The notes: generated by a model from the sequence alone, not told the origin. DNA of 64,000 nucleotides from Pseudomonas synxantha (GCF_900105675.1 NZ_LT629786.1:806001-870000), one strand, 5' to 3'. Numbered from the stretch's first letter, positions 46,326 through 56,080 are shown. Made by a program: numbers and translations.

Positions 46326-47334
46326 TCGAGCCGCTGTGGCCAAGCTCTCCCGGGTCGACAAAGCCGCAGTCCTGCTGCTGTCCCTGGGTGAAACCGACGC
46401 CGCCCAAGTGCTGCGCCACATGGGCCCTAAAGAGGTCCAGCGTGTAGGCGTGGCCATGGCGCAGATGCGCAATGTGCACCGCGAGCAAGTCGAGCAGGTG
46501 ATGAGTGAGTTCGTCGAGATCGTCGGCGACCAGACCAGCCTGGGCGTCGGCTCCGACAGCTACATCCGCAAGATGCTCACCTCGGCCCTGGGCGAAGACA
46601 AGGCCAACGGCCTGATCGACCGCATCCTGCTGGGTGGCAACACCAGTGGCCTGGACAGCCTCAAATGGATGGAGCCGCGTGCGGTGGCTGACGTGATCCG
46701 CTACGAGCACCCGCAGATCCAGGCGATTGTGGTGGCTTACCTGGACCCGGACCAGGCCGGTGAAGTGCTCGGCCACTTCGACCATAAAGTGCGCCTGGAC
46801 ATCATTCTGCGCGTGTCGTCGCTGAACACCGTGCAGCCGGCGGCGCTGAAAGAACTCAATACGATTCTCGAGAAGCAATTCTCGGGTAACTCGAATGCCT
46901 CGCGCACCACCCTGGGTGGCATCAAGCGCGCGGCCGACATCATGAACTTCCTCGACAGCTCGGTCGAAGGCCAGTTGATGGACTCGATCCGCGAGATCGA
47001 CGACACCCTGTCCGGCCAGATCGAAGACCTGATGTTCGTGTTCAACAACCTTGCCGATGTCGACGACCGTGGCATCCAGGCGTTGCTGCGCGAAGTGTCA
47101 TCCGACGTGCTGGTGCTGGCCCTCAAGGGTTCGGACGAAAACGTCAAGGAGAAGATCTTCAAGAACATGTCCAAGCGGGCCTCGGAACTGTTGCGCGACG
47201 ACCTGGAAGCCAAAGGCCCGGTGCGCGTCAGCGACGTGGAAACCGCCCAGAAGGAAATCCTCACCATTGCCCGCCGTATGGCCGAAGCCGGAGAAATCGT
47301 TCTCGGCGGGAAGGGCGGCGAAGAAATGATCTAA
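46318..47334 (+). CDS. fliG: Flagellar motor switch protein FliG
   Basis: This 338-residue protein has the N-terminal FliF-binding region (KAAVLLLSLGETDAAQVLRH), the EHPQ motif (YEHPQIQAIVVAYL, about residue 127) and a C-terminal torque domain with charged helix residues (DVDDRGIQALLREV, KRASELLRDDLEAKGPVRVS). It transmits stator torque to the C ring. It is coupled to fliF by an eight-base overlap, and fliH follows 10 bp later. Confidence 0.97.
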   Translation: MNDRAAVAKLSRVDKAAVLLLSLGETDAAQVLRHMGPKEVQRVGVAMAQMRNVHREQVEQVMSEFVEIVGDQTSLGVGSDSYIRKMLTSALGEDKANGLIDRILLGGNTSGLDSLKWMEPRAVADVIRYEHPQIQAIVVAYLDPDQAGEVLGHFDHKVRLDIILRVSSLNTVQPAALKELNTILEKQFSGNSNASRTTLGGIKRAADIMNFLDSSVEGQLMDSIREIDDTLSGQIEDLMFVFNNLADVDDRGIQALLREVSSDVLVLALKGSDENVKEKIFKNMSKRASELLRDDLEAKGPVRVSDVETAQKEILTIARRMAEAGEIVLGGKGGEEMI

Positions 47335-47344
47335 GGCGCCTCCC

Positions 47345-48109
47345 ATGTCGAACAAAGATGAGACGCCCAGCGATCTGATTCGCGCGCGGGATGTCGGTGG
47401 GTTCGACATCTGGTCGCTGCCCAGCTTCGATCCCCATGTGCCGCAGCCTGAGCCTGAACCGGTCGTAGAAACGCCGGTGGAGATGGAAGAGGTGCCGCTG
47501 GATGAAGTCCAGCCACTGACCCTGGACGAGTTGGAGGCCATCCGCCAGGAGGCCTACAACGAAGGCTTTGCCGCGGGCGAAAAAGACGGTTTTCGTAGCA
47601 CCACTCTCAAGGTCCGCCAGGAAGCCGAGGCGGCGCTGGCCACCCAAGTGGCCAGCCTGGAACGCCTGATGGCCAACCTGTTCGACCCCATTGCCGAACA
47701 GGACACGCAGCTGGAAAAGTCCATGGTCGGCCTGGTGCAGCACATCACCCGCCAGGTGATCCAGCGCGAGTTGGTGCTGGATTCCAGCCAGATCGAAAGC
47801 GTGATGCGCGAAGCCCTCAAGCTGCTGCCCCTGGGTGTCGGCAATGTGCGGTTGTACATCAACCCGCAGGATTTCGAGCAGGTCAAAGCCCTGCGCGAGC
47901 GCCATGAAGAAACCTGGCGCATCGTCGAGGATGCCGCGTTGTTGCCCGGTGGTTGCCGCGTCGAGACCGAACACAGCCGCATCGATGCCACGGTGGAAAC
48001 CCGCATCAGCCAGATCATGGCCAAATTATTGGACCAACTGCATGAGCAAGCCCTGCACCCGGCAGAGCCAGACTTGAGCGTTGACCTGGATGCCTCCGAT
48101 GCGCCTTGA
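47345..48109 (+). CDS. fliH: Flagellar export ATPase regulator FliH
   Basis: The 254-residue protein has an acidic, Pro-rich N-terminus with [10 protein letters not shown], then a helical segment ([15 protein letters not shown]) with the GxxxG spacing seen in FliH, and a C-terminal FliH/HrpE/YscL domain. It forms a dimer that docks FliI to FliN. Its last 11 bases overlap the start of fliI. Confidence 0.93.
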   Translation: MSNKDETPSDLIRARDVGGFDIWSLPSFDPHVPQPEPEPVVETPVEMEEVPLDEVQPLTLDELEAIRQEAYNEGFAAGEKDGFRSTTLKVRQEAEAALATQVASLERLMANLFDPIAEQDTQLEKSMVGLVQHITRQVIQRELVLDSSQIESVMREALKLLPLGVGNVRLYINPQDFEQVKALRERHEETWRIVEDAALLPGGCRVETEHSRIDATVETRISQIMAKLLDQLHEQALHPAEPDLSVDLDASDAP

Positions 48110-49457
48110 TCGCACCAGTTTCGCCAAGCGCCTGGGCAGCTACGCCGAGGCGACCGAGTTGCCCGGCCAGCCGATCCTCGAAGGGCGCCTGTTGCGCATG
48201 GTCGGCCTGACCCTCGAAGCCGAGGGGTTGCGCGCCGCCATGGGCAGTCGCTGCATGGTGATCAACGACGACAGTTACCACCCGGTGCAGGTCGAAGCTG
48301 AAGTAATGGGCTTTTCCGGCAGCAAGATTTTCCTCATGCCGGTGGGCAGCCTCGCCGGCATCGCCCCCGGCGCCCGCGTGGTGCCCCTGGCCGATACCGG
48401 CCGCCTGCCCATGGGCATGGGCATGCTCGGCCGCGTACTTGACGGTGCCGGGCGCGCGCTGGATGGCAAGGGCGGCATGAAAGCCGAAGACTGGGTGCCC
48501 ATGGACGGCCCCACCATCAACCCGCTCAAGCGCAACCCCATCAGCGTGCCGCTCGACGTGGGCATTCGCAGCATCAACGGTTTATTGACGGTCGGTCGCG
48601 GCCAGCGCCTGGGCCTGTTCGCCGGTACCGGCGTGGGTAAGTCGGTGTTGCTGGGCATGATGACGCGCTTTACCGAGGCCGACATCATTGTGGTGGGCTT
48701 GATCGGTGAGCGGGGGCGTGAGGTCAAGGAGTTCATCGAGCACAGTCTCGGTGAGGAAGGACTCAAGCGTTCGGTGGTAGTGGCCTCGCCTGCGGATGAT
48801 GCGCCGCTGATGCGCCTGCGCGCCGCGATGTACTGCACCCGCATCGCTGAATATTTTCGCGACAAGGGCAAGAATGTCCTGTTGCTGATGGACTCGCTGA
48901 CGCGTTTCGCCCAGGCCCAGCGGGAAATCGCCCTGGCCATCGGTGAACCGCCCGCTACCAAGGGCTACCCGCCGTCGGTATTCGCCAAGTTGCCCAAACT
49001 GGTGGAACGCGCTGGTAATGCCGAGGCCGGCGGTGGCTCGATCACGGCGTTCTATACGGTATTGTCTGAAGGCGACGACCAGCAGGACCCAATTGCTGAC
49101 TCGGCGCGGGGCGTGCTCGACGGGCATATCGTGCTGTCGCGGCGGTTGGCGGAAGAAGGGCACTACCCGGCCATCGACATCGAAGCGTCCATCAGCCGGG
49201 TCATGCCGTCGGTGGTCACGCCCGAGCATATGGCCCGTGCCCAGCAATTCAAGCAGCTGTGGTCGCGCTACCAGCAGAGCCGCGACCTGATCAGCGTCGG
49301 TGCCTATGTGGCCGGTGGCGACCGCGACACCGACCTGGCCATCGCCTTGCAGCCGCAACTGGTGACCTACCTGCGCCAGGGCCTTAACGACAAGATCAGC
49401 ATGGCCGAAAGCCAGGCGCATCTGCAGTCCATCTTCGCCCCCGCGCCGGGCGGCTAA
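48099..49457 (+). CDS. fliI: Flagellum-specific export ATPase FliI
   Basis: The 452-residue F1-like ATPase has Walker [14 protein letters not shown] (about 174-186), Walker [21 protein letters not shown], and the type III ATPase signature [16 protein letters not shown]. It powers type III flagellar export with FliH and FliJ. ATG 48099 lies inside the end of fliH; ATG 48090 is an alternative start. Confidence 0.97.
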   Translation: MRLDRTSFAKRLGSYAEATELPGQPILEGRLLRMVGLTLEAEGLRAAMGSRCMVINDDSYHPVQVEAEVMGFSGSKIFLMPVGSLAGIAPGARVVPLADTGRLPMGMGMLGRVLDGAGRALDGKGGMKAEDWVPMDGPTINPLKRNPISVPLDVGIRSINGLLTVGRGQRLGLFAGTGVGKSVLLGMMTRFTEADIIVVGLIGERGREVKEFIEHSLGEEGLKRSVVVASPADDAPLMRLRAAMYCTRIAEYFRDKGKNVLLLMDSLTRFAQAQREIALAIGEPPATKGYPPSVFAKLPKLVERAGNAEAGGGSITAFYTVLSEGDDQQDPIADSARGVLDGHIVLSRRLAEEGHYPAIDIEASISRVMPSVVTPEHMARAQQFKQLWSRYQQSRDLISVGAYVAGGDRDTDLAIALQPQLVTYLRQGLNDKISMAESQAHLQSIFAPAPGG

Positions 49458-49460
49458 GCC

Positions 49461-49910
49461 ATGGCCAACAGCCGCGCCGCACGCCTGGCCCCAGTGGTGG
49501 ACATGGCCGAAAAGGCTGAGAAAGCCGCTGTGCAGCGCCTGGGTTATTTCCAGGGCCAGGTGCGCCTGGCGGAGAGCAAGCTGGGCGACCTGGAGCGCTT
49601 TCGCGTCGAATACCAGCAGCAATGGATCGATCGCGGCAGCAAAGGCGTGTCGGGCCAGTGGCTGATGGGTTACCAGGGCTTTCTCAACCAGCTTGAGACG
49701 GCTGTCGGCCAACAGCGCCAGAGCCTGGCCTGGCACCAGAACAACCTCGACAAGGCCCGCGAGGCCTGGCAAGCGGCGTTCGCCCGTGTGGAAGGGTTGC
49801 GCAAGCTGGTGCAGCGTTATATCGACGAAGCGCGGGCGATTGAAGACAAACGCGAGCAAAAGCTGCTCGATGAACTGTCCCAGCGCCTGCCCCGCCACGA
49901 ACAGTTCTAG
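49461..49910 (+). CDS. fliJ: Flagellar export stalk protein FliJ
   Basis: The 149-residue protein is almost wholly helical, with a long antiparallel coiled coil rich in Gln, Glu, Arg and Leu (KLGDLERFRVEYQQQWIDRG, KLVQRYIDEARAIEDKREQK). It forms the central stalk of the FliI ring. It starts one codon after the fliI stop and ends the fliE-J group. A REPIN follows 15 bp later. Confidence 0.93.
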   Translation: MANSRAARLAPVVDMAEKAEKAAVQRLGYFQGQVRLAESKLGDLERFRVEYQQQWIDRGSKGVSGQWLMGYQGFLNQLETAVGQQRQSLAWHQNNLDKAREAWQAAFARVEGLRKLVQRYIDEARAIEDKREQKLLDELSQRLPRHEQF

Positions 49911-49925
49911 CTAACGACGCAGGGT

Positions 49926-50020
49926 AAATGTGGGAGGGGGCTTGCTCCCGATAGCGGTGTGTCAGCCAGCAAATCCATTGCTGACACATCGCTATCGGGA
50001 GCAAGCCCCCTCCCACATTT
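49926..50020. repeat. REPIN between fliJ and the STAS gene
   Basis: AAATGTGGGAGGGGGCTTGC and GCAAGCCCCCTCCCACATTT arms carry the CTCCCGA/TCGGGAG variant in both halves around a spacer of about 50 bp. It may form a hairpin at the end of the fliE-J transcript. Confidence 0.92.
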
Positions 50021-50095
50021 GATTCGATGTGTTGCTTGGATCCGGTTCGCCTGCTACACCTTGTTGCACAGTGCCCACGACAAGGAAGCAGTCAC

Positions 50096-50401
50096 ATGTC
50101 AATCGAGTCAGAAGTATCCCTGGATGGGAAGAAGTTGACGATCGCAATCAAGGGCCGGTTCGATTTCGGCAGCCATCAGGCGTTTCGGGAGGCCTACGAG
50201 CGGTTCTACAAGGTGCCCGAGACCTATATTGTCGATCTCAAGGAGACCACCTATATGGACAGTTCTGCCTTGGGCATGCTCCTGCTGCTACGTGATCATG
50301 CGGGCGGAGATGACGCCGAGGTTCGTGTGCTCAACAGCAACTCCGACGTGCGCAAGATCCTCGCCATCTCCAACTTCGACAAGTTGTTCGACATCAGTTG
50401 A
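50096..50401 (+). CDS. STAS-domain anti-sigma-factor antagonist, HsbA-like
   Basis: The 101-residue single-domain STAS protein starts MSIESEVSLDGKKLTIAIKG. The phosphorylatable serine motif is YMDSSALGMLLLLRDHAGG (S56/S57). It resembles HsbA, which in P. aeruginosa binds FlgM or HsbD depending on phosphorylation. It is the first gene of a three-gene cassette, and its stop overlaps the start of the PP2C-type regulator. Its likely role is a switch on FlgM/FliA or another regulator; that is inference from the family. Confidence 0.85.
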   Translation: MSIESEVSLDGKKLTIAIKGRFDFGSHQAFREAYERFYKVPETYIVDLKETTYMDSSALGMLLLLRDHAGGDDAEVRVLNSNSDVRKILAISNFDKLFDIS

Positions 50402-52116
50402 GCGCCCTGGCCCCGGTCCTTGAGGCGCTGACCATCCTGATCGCCGAAGACAGCGCCGCCGACCGTCTGTTGCTGTCGACCATCATTCGTCGTCAGGGCC
50501 ACCAGGTGTTGACTGCCAGTAATGGTGTCGAGGCGGTCGAGATCTTTGCCCTCGAGCGCCCGCAGCTGGTGTTGATGGACGCGCTGATGCCGGTGATGGA
50601 TGGCTTCGAAGCCGCCCGGCAGATTAAGCAACTGGCGGGGGAGGCGCTGGTGCCGATCATCTTCCTTACCTCATTGCGTGAAAGCGAAGCCCTGGCCCAG
50701 TGCCTGGATGCCGGTGGCGACGACTTCCTGCCCAAACCCTACAACCCACTGATCCTGGCGGCGAAGATCAACGCCATGGACCGCCTGCGGCGCCTGCAGG
50801 CCATGGTCCTGCAACAGCGTGACCTGATCGCCAGGCACCACGAACACCTGCTGCATGAGCAGCGGGCGGCCAAGGCGGTGTTCGACAAGGTTGCCCATTC
50901 CGGTTGTATCAACGCCGCACCGAATATCCGCTACCTGCAATCGCCCTATGCGCTGTTCAACGGTGACTTGCTGCTGGCGGCCTACACACCGTCCGGTGAC
51001 ATGCATGTGTTGCTCGGCGACTTCACCGGCCATGGGCTGCCTGCTGCCATCGGCGCCATGCCCCTGGCCGAGGTGTTCTATGGCATGACCGCCAAGGGTT
51101 ATGGCTTGACCCAGACGTTGCGAGAGATGAACGCCAAGCTCAAGCGTATCCTGCCGGTGGACATGTTCTGCTGCGCCACCTTGCTGTGCCTGAGCGCCCA
51201 GCGGCGGGCGGTGGAGGTGTGGAACGGCGGCATGCCCGAAGGCTATGTGCATGAAGTCGCCACCGGCCGGCGCACGCCGTTGATATCGCGACATCTGCCC
51301 TTGGGTGTGTTGTCGGCGGAGGCGTTCGATGACAGCACTGAGGTCTGGCCCATGGCCTTGGGCGACCGGGTGTTCCTGCTCTCCGATGGCGTGCTGGATA
51401 CCGCTGACGCCAACGACCAGTTGTTCGGTGCCGCCCGCTTGCAACAGGTGTTCGCCGCCAACCGCGAGCCCGACCGCCTGTTCGAGGATATCGAACAGGC
51501 CCTGGCAGCATTTCGCGGCCAGACGCGGGACGATGTGAGCATGGTCGAGATCACTTTGCTGTCTGCTCCGCCGCTGCGTATGGCTGAGCCAATGTATGCC
51601 GACAGCGGCCAGTCGAGCCCGCTGGACTGGTCGGTGAGTTTCGAGTTTCGCGCCCAGACTCTCAAAAACTACAACCCGCTGCCGTACTTGCTGCAACTGC
51701 TGCTGGAGGTCCACGGCCTGCGCGAGCAGAGCGGGGCGCTCTACAGCGTGATGGCCGAGTTGTATTCCAATGCCCTGGAGCATGGCGTGCTGGGCCTGGA
51801 TTCAGCGCTCAAGCGCGATGCGCAGGGTTTTGCGCAGTATTATCGCCAGCGCAATGAGCGGCTGGCGCAATTGAATAGTGGCTATGTGCGCGTGCATGTA
51901 CAGGTGGCGCCGACCGACCAGGGTGGCACTATGACCTTGCGGGTTGAAGACAGCGGGTCGGGTTTTGACGTAGACAGGGAATTGGCGCGGCCGGTGGACG
52001 TCGACCGTCTGTCTGGCCGGGGCTTGAGTCTGGTGCGTCAATTGAGCAGCGCCGTACGCTGGTCCGATGGCGGGCGCAGCGTCTGCGTGGAATTTTGTTG
52101 GGAGGCTCTGGCATAA
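50398..52116 (+). CDS. Response regulator with PP2C phosphatase and anti-sigma kinase-like domain, HsbR-like
   Basis: This 572-residue protein has three parts. The receiver has D61 in LVLMDALMPVMDG. A SpoIIE/PP2C phosphatase (about 190-385) has metal-binding acidic motifs (MHVLLGDFTGHGLPAAIG, FLLSDGVLDTADA). The C-terminal HATPase domain (about 430-570) has MAELYSNALEHGVLG and LRVEDSGSGFDVD, like RsbW-type kinases. It could both phosphorylate and dephosphorylate the adjacent STAS protein, as HsbR does. The start is TTG overlapping the upstream stop (TTGA), which implies coupled translation. Confidence 0.88.
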   Translation: MSALAPVLEALTILIAEDSAADRLLLSTIIRRQGHQVLTASNGVEAVEIFALERPQLVLMDALMPVMDGFEAARQIKQLAGEALVPIIFLTSLRESEALAQCLDAGGDDFLPKPYNPLILAAKINAMDRLRRLQAMVLQQRDLIARHHEHLLHEQRAAKAVFDKVAHSGCINAAPNIRYLQSPYALFNGDLLLAAYTPSGDMHVLLGDFTGHGLPAAIGAMPLAEVFYGMTAKGYGLTQTLREMNAKLKRILPVDMFCCATLLCLSAQRRAVEVWNGGMPEGYVHEVATGRRTPLISRHLPLGVLSAEAFDDSTEVWPMALGDRVFLLSDGVLDTADANDQLFGAARLQQVFAANREPDRLFEDIEQALAAFRGQTRDDVSMVEITLLSAPPLRMAEPMYADSGQSSPLDWSVSFEFRAQTLKNYNPLPYLLQLLLEVHGLREQSGALYSVMAELYSNALEHGVLGLDSALKRDAQGFAQYYRQRNERLAQLNSGYVRVHVQVAPTDQGGTMTLRVEDSGSGFDVDRELARPVDVDRLSGRGLSLVRQLSSAVRWSDGGRSVCVEFCWEALA

Positions 52117-52146
52117 TCCGCCGATTCTTGATCAAGGAGCGAGCAA

Positions 52147-52491
52147 GTGGCTGAGATTCATTTGGATCCCGACGTGTTGTCGGGTTTGCAGGACGTCATG
52201 GAGGGGGAGTATCCCAAACTGCTCGACACCTTCCTCGATGACTCGCAAAAGCGCATCGAAGCGCTGCGCAACGCGCGCGACGATGCCAAGGCGTTGGGAC
52301 GGATTGCGCACAGTTTCAAAGGCAGCAGTGGCAACCTCGGGGCGGTGCGGCTGGCGCAGTTGTGTCAGCGGCTGGAGACGGAGTCCGTCAAGCCATCATC
52401 GGATCTGGGCGAATTGGTTGACCAGATCGATCATGAGTTCGCGTTGGTCCGGCCGCTGTATGAATCGGAGCGCCAACGCTTCAGTTTCTGA
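52147..52491 (+). CDS. Histidine phosphotransfer (Hpt) protein
   Basis: The 114-residue four-helix Hpt protein has its phosphoacceptor in IAHSFKGSSGNLGA (H55). It starts at GTG 52147 with GGAG upstream. It should pass phosphoryl groups between a hybrid kinase and a response regulator, most simply the adjacent PP2C regulator; no donor kinase is encoded in this cassette. It lies 30 bp after that regulator and 83 bp before fliK. Confidence 0.88.
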   Translation: MAEIHLDPDVLSGLQDVMEGEYPKLLDTFLDDSQKRIEALRNARDDAKALGRIAHSFKGSSGNLGAVRLAQLCQRLETESVKPSSDLGELVDQIDHEFALVRPLYESERQRFSF

Positions 52492-52574
52492 ATCATCGCG
52501 CCAAACCTGGCCCGACTCTTGCTCTATCTCCAAGAACTGCATCCCCGACCTTCATGCAGTGGAGACCCTTACTT

Positions 52575-53876
52575 ATGCCAGTCGCTCCCAATTCGCTTCT
52601 ACAGGCTGCCCCCGCGGCCAAGCCTCAAGCGCCTGTCGCCACCCCGGCGGTAGCGGTTGCGGCCCCGCGTGACAAGGGTGCTGGCTTTGCTCAAGTGTTT
52701 GCCAACCAAGGTCCCAAGCCGGCGCCGAAGGCCGGCGACAGCCCAGGCAAAGTCACACGTGACAAGCCTGCTGATACCAACGCCAAACCGGCTGCCGATA
52801 GCGATGCCCCTGCCGCCAGCAAACCAGCGGTTGCCGATAGCGGCAATTCCTTGCCTGCCAAGCCGCCGGCCAAGGCCGACGACGGCGCTGGCAGCGACGG
52901 CGACAAAGCCACCGACCCGTCCCAGGCGCAACAGCCCCCGGTTGACCCGGTGGTCGATCCAGCGGTGATCGCTGCAATGACGCCGGTGCCTGTGCCCGTG
53001 CAAGCCTCGGCTCCCGCCGTGGCTGCCGAGGACGCGGCCCTGCCCGTCGCCGTGACCGATGAAGCCAAGCCGACGGCCTTCGACCCGGAGGCTGACCCCC
53101 TGGATGCGATGCCAGCTGTGCGTCTGGCGATGGAGCAGGGCGGCCACGTGTCGGCCAGCAGCCAGGCGGCGCAGAAAACTGCGATCCAGGACCAACCGAC
53201 CGCCGCGCAGAGCTTTGCCGCCGGCCTGGCCACTATGGTCGACCAGCAAGCCACCAAGGACAGCACCGACCAGGGTGGCGACAATGCTTTCAGCGGGCTG
53301 ATTGATGACGGCCTCAAGGACCTCAAGAACGCCAACAGCGACACCCGCGTGGATGATTTCGCCAACCGCCTGGCTGCGCTGACCCAGGCCGCCACGCCGA
53401 AAACCGCGAATGCCTTGCCGCCGGTCAACAATGCGCCACTGGCCATGCACCAGAGCGGCTGGACCGAAGAAGTGGTCAACCGCGTGATGTACCTCTCCAG
53501 CGCCAACCTCAAGTCGGCGGAGATCCAGTTGCAGCCGGCCGAGCTGGGGCGCCTGGATATCAAGGTCAACATGACCGCAGACCAGCAGGCCCAGGTCAGC
53601 TTCATGAGCGGCCATGCGGTGGTGCGTGAAGCCCTGGAAAGCCAGTCCGGACGCTTGCGCGAAATGTTCGCCCAGCAGGGTATGGGGCAGGTGGATGTGA
53701 ATGTGTCTGACCAGTCCCGTGGACAGGAGCAGCAGCAACAGCAGGCCCAAACCCGTGGTGTGAGCGCTGGCGGCGGGCGCGGTGGCGACAGCGGCGGCCA
53801 GGTGGAGGTAGCTGAAGCCGTGGCGCCGGTGACCCAGACTGTCATCGGCTCCAGCGCCGTCGACTACTACGCCTGA
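52575..53876 (+). CDS. fliK: Hook-length control protein FliK
   Basis: The 433-residue protein has a long low-complexity N-terminal part rich in Ala, Pro, Lys and Asp, and a C-terminal Flg_hook domain. The latter includes SAEIQLQPAELGRLDIKVNM and AVVREALESQSGRLREMFAQ. A Gln-rich tail (GQEQQQQQAQ) follows. It acts as a molecular ruler and switches export specificity through FlhB. ATG 52575 is preferred to an ATG seven codons earlier because of GGAG placement. A REPIN follows. Confidence 0.92.
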   Translation: MPVAPNSLLQAAPAAKPQAPVATPAVAVAAPRDKGAGFAQVFANQGPKPAPKAGDSPGKVTRDKPADTNAKPAADSDAPAASKPAVADSGNSLPAKPPAKADDGAGSDGDKATDPSQAQQPPVDPVVDPAVIAAMTPVPVPVQASAPAVAAEDAALPVAVTDEAKPTAFDPEADPLDAMPAVRLAMEQGGHVSASSQAAQKTAIQDQPTAAQSFAAGLATMVDQQATKDSTDQGGDNAFSGLIDDGLKDLKNANSDTRVDDFANRLAALTQAATPKTANALPPVNNAPLAMHQSGWTEEVVNRVMYLSSANLKSAEIQLQPAELGRLDIKVNMTADQQAQVSFMSGHAVVREALESQSGRLREMFAQQGMGQVDVNVSDQSRGQEQQQQQAQTRGVSAGGGRGGDSGGQVEVAEAVAPVTQTVIGSSAVDYYA

Positions 53877-53896
53877 TTCAAGCCCTGTGAAGGTCA

Positions 53897-53991
53897 AAAT
53901 GTGGGAGGGGGCTTGCCCCCGATAGCGGTGTGTCAGCAATGGATTTGTTGACTGACACACTGCTATCGGGGGCAAGCCCCCTCCCACATTT
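53897..53991. repeat. REPIN between fliK and fliL
   Basis: Arms AAATGTGGGAGGGGGCTTGC and GCAAGCCCCCTCCCACATTT carry the CCCCCGA/TCGGGGG variant in both halves. The spacer contains GTGTGTCAGC and GACTGACACAC, themselves nearly inverted. Confidence 0.92.
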
Positions 53992-54021
53992 GATTTGGGT
54001 TGCCTTCGCGCTAGACAACTC

Positions 54022-54037
54022 TGGCATAACACTTGCT
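54022..54037 (+). promoter_or_regulatory. Sigma-54 promoter of the fliL operon
   Basis: TGGCATAACACTTGCT has GG and GC ten bases apart with a perfect TTGC. It lies about 50-65 bp upstream of fliL and starts the long fliLMNOPQR-flhB run. Confidence 0.8.
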
Positions 54038-54087
54038 CTTGTCTTCCCGTAGATCTATGAATCCCCGAATAGTGACGGATTATTGGC

Positions 54088-54591
54088 ATGGCGAAGAGCG
54101 ACGACGCAGCAACTCCCCCCGCAGCAGGCAAAGGCAAGCTCAAGCTGATCCTGTTGATTGTGCTGGGCCTGCTCCTGGCCATCGGTGCCTCGATTGGCGG
54201 CACCTGGTACATCATGCACAGCAGTGCAAGCAAGCCGGTGCCCGCCGCTGAAACCGCCACTAACGTCAAGCAACCGGCAATCTTCGAACAGATGCTTCCG
54301 GCGTTTGTTGCCAATTACAACGTCAACGGTCGTCAGCGCTACCTGCAGGTGAGCATTACCTTGCTGGCGCGCAACCAGGCGGACCTGGACGCCCTCAAGG
54401 TGCATATGCCGGTGATCCGTAACAATCTGGTGATGCTGTTCTCCGGGCAGGCCTTCGACAGCCTCGCCACCCCGGTCGGCCAGGAAATGCTGCGTCAGAA
54501 GGTCACTGCCAGCGTGCAGGAAGTGGCCCAGAAAGAACTCGGCAAAGTCGTGGTCGAGCAGGCGCTCTTCACTAACTTCGTATTGCAGTAG
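54088..54591 (+). CDS. fliL: Flagellar basal-body-associated protein FliL
   Basis: The 167-residue protein has one membrane helix near residues 17-37 (LKLILLIVLGLLLAIGASIG) and a periplasmic FliL domain with RYLQVSITLLARNQADLDAL and VIRNNLVMLFSGQ. FliL associates with stators and supports torque. It is the first gene of fliLMNOPQR-flhB under its own RpoN site. Confidence 0.95.
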   Translation: MAKSDDAATPPAAGKGKLKLILLIVLGLLLAIGASIGGTWYIMHSSASKPVPAAETATNVKQPAIFEQMLPAFVANYNVNGRQRYLQVSITLLARNQADLDALKVHMPVIRNNLVMLFSGQAFDSLATPVGQEMLRQKVTASVQEVAQKELGKVVVEQALFTNFVLQ

Positions 54592-54600
54592 GATCACGAC

Positions 54601-55569
54601 ATGGCCGTGCAGGACCTGCTGTCCCAGGATGAAATCGACGCGCTGTTGCACGGCGTGGACGATGGTCTGGTACAGACCGAAATGTCTGCCGAACCCGGCA
54701 GCGTCAAAAGCTACGACCTGACCAGCCAGGATCGCATCGTCCGTGGACGCATGCCGACCCTGGAAATGATCAACGAACGCTTTGCCCGCTATACCCGCAT
54801 CAGCATGTTCAACATGTTGCGCCGCTCGGCGGACGTGGCGGTGGGCGGCGTGCAGGTGATGAAGTTCGGTGAATACGTGCACTCGCTGTACGTGCCCACC
54901 AGCCTCAACCTGGTCAAGATCAAGCCGTTGCGCGGCACCGCGCTGTTCATCCTCGACGCCAAGCTGGTGTTCAAGCTGGTGGACAACTTCTTCGGTGGCG
55001 ACGGCCGCCACGCCAAGATCGAAGGGCGTGAGTTCACCCCCACCGAACTGCGTGTAGTGCGCATGGTGCTGGAACAGGCCTTCATCGACTTGAAGGAAGC
55101 CTGGCAGGCGATCATGGAAGTCAATTTCGAGTACATCAACTCGGAAGTGAACCCGGCCATGGCTAACATCGTCGGCCCCAGCGAGGCGATTGTAGTGTCG
55201 ACCTTCCACATCGAGCTCGATGGCGGTGGCGGTGACCTGCACGTGACCATGCCGTACTCGATGATCGAACCGGTGCGCGAGATGCTCGACGCCGGCTTCC
55301 AGTCCGACCTCGACGACCAGGACGAGCGCTGGGTCAAGGCCCTGCGCGAAGACCTGCTGGACGTCGACGTGCCCCTGAGCGCCACCGTGGCTCGTCGCCA
55401 GTTGCGCCTGCGGGATATTTTGCACATGCAACCGGGGGACATCATCCCCGTCGAACTGCCGGAAGAACTGATCATGCGCGCCAACGGCGTGCCGTCGTTC
55501 AAGGTCAAGCTCGGTTCCCACAAGGGAAACCTGGCGCTGCAGGTGGTCGAGCCGATCACCCGCCGCTGA
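54601..55569 (+). CDS. fliM: Flagellar motor switch protein FliM
   Basis: The 322-residue switch protein starts MAVQDLLSQDEIDALLHGVD, where LSQDEIDALL is the CheY-P binding peptide. The middle domain has the GGxG switch region (VDNFFGGDGRHAKIEGREFT) and the C-terminal SpoA domain binds FliN. It relays chemotaxis signals to rotation direction. Confidence 0.97.
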   Translation: MAVQDLLSQDEIDALLHGVDDGLVQTEMSAEPGSVKSYDLTSQDRIVRGRMPTLEMINERFARYTRISMFNMLRRSADVAVGGVQVMKFGEYVHSLYVPTSLNLVKIKPLRGTALFILDAKLVFKLVDNFFGGDGRHAKIEGREFTPTELRVVRMVLEQAFIDLKEAWQAIMEVNFEYINSEVNPAMANIVGPSEAIVVSTFHIELDGGGGDLHVTMPYSMIEPVREMLDAGFQSDLDDQDERWVKALREDLLDVDVPLSATVARRQLRLRDILHMQPGDIIPVELPEELIMRANGVPSFKVKLGSHKGNLALQVVEPITRR

Positions 55570-55611
55570 TGCACCCCTATTTATGAATGTTTGCTTCGCC
55601 GAGGACATGTA

Positions 55612-56079
55612 ATGGCTACCGAACACGAAAACACTTCCGCCGAAGACCAGGCCCTGGCTGACGAGTGGGCTGCGGCCCTGGAAGAAACCGGCGATGTCGG
55701 CCAGGACGACATCGACGCGCTGCTGGCCGCCGACGCCGCCACCGCACCGGCTGGCAATCGCCTGGCGATGGAAGAATTCGGCAGCGTGCCGAAGAACAAC
55801 GAGCCGGTGACCCTCGATGGCCCGAACCTGGATGTGATCCTCGACATCCCGGTATCGATCTCCATGGAAGTGGGCAGCACCGAAATCAACATCCGCAACC
55901 TGCTGCAACTCAACCAGGGCTCGGTGATCGAGCTCGACCGCCTGGCCGGTGAGCCTCTGGACGTGCTGGTCAACGGCACCCTGATCGCCCACGGCGAGGT
56001 GGTGGTGGTCAACGAGAAGTTCGGCATTCGCCTGACGGACGTGATCAGCCCGAGCGAACGCATCAAGAAGTTGCGCTGA
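55612..56079 (+). CDS. fliN: Flagellar motor switch protein FliN
   Basis: The 155-residue protein has an acidic N-terminal extension (ALADEWAAALEETGDVGQDD) and the C-terminal SpoA domain (LDIPVSISMEVGSTEINIRN to GIRLTDVISPSERIKKLR). With FliM it forms the C ring and binds FliH. ATG 55612 has GAGGA upstream and is preferred to a start seven codons earlier. Confidence 0.96.
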   Translation: MATEHENTSAEDQALADEWAAALEETGDVGQDDIDALLAADAATAPAGNRLAMEEFGSVPKNNEPVTLDGPNLDVILDIPVSISMEVGSTEINIRNLLQLNQGSVIELDRLAGEPLDVLVNGTLIAHGEVVVVNEKFGIRLTDVISPSERIKKLR

Positions 56080-56080
56080 G

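Noticed and set aside
44511..46472. 653-codon - strand frame across fliF
   Set aside because: It is a shadow of fliF, which has full family motifs and sits correctly in the fliEFG order.
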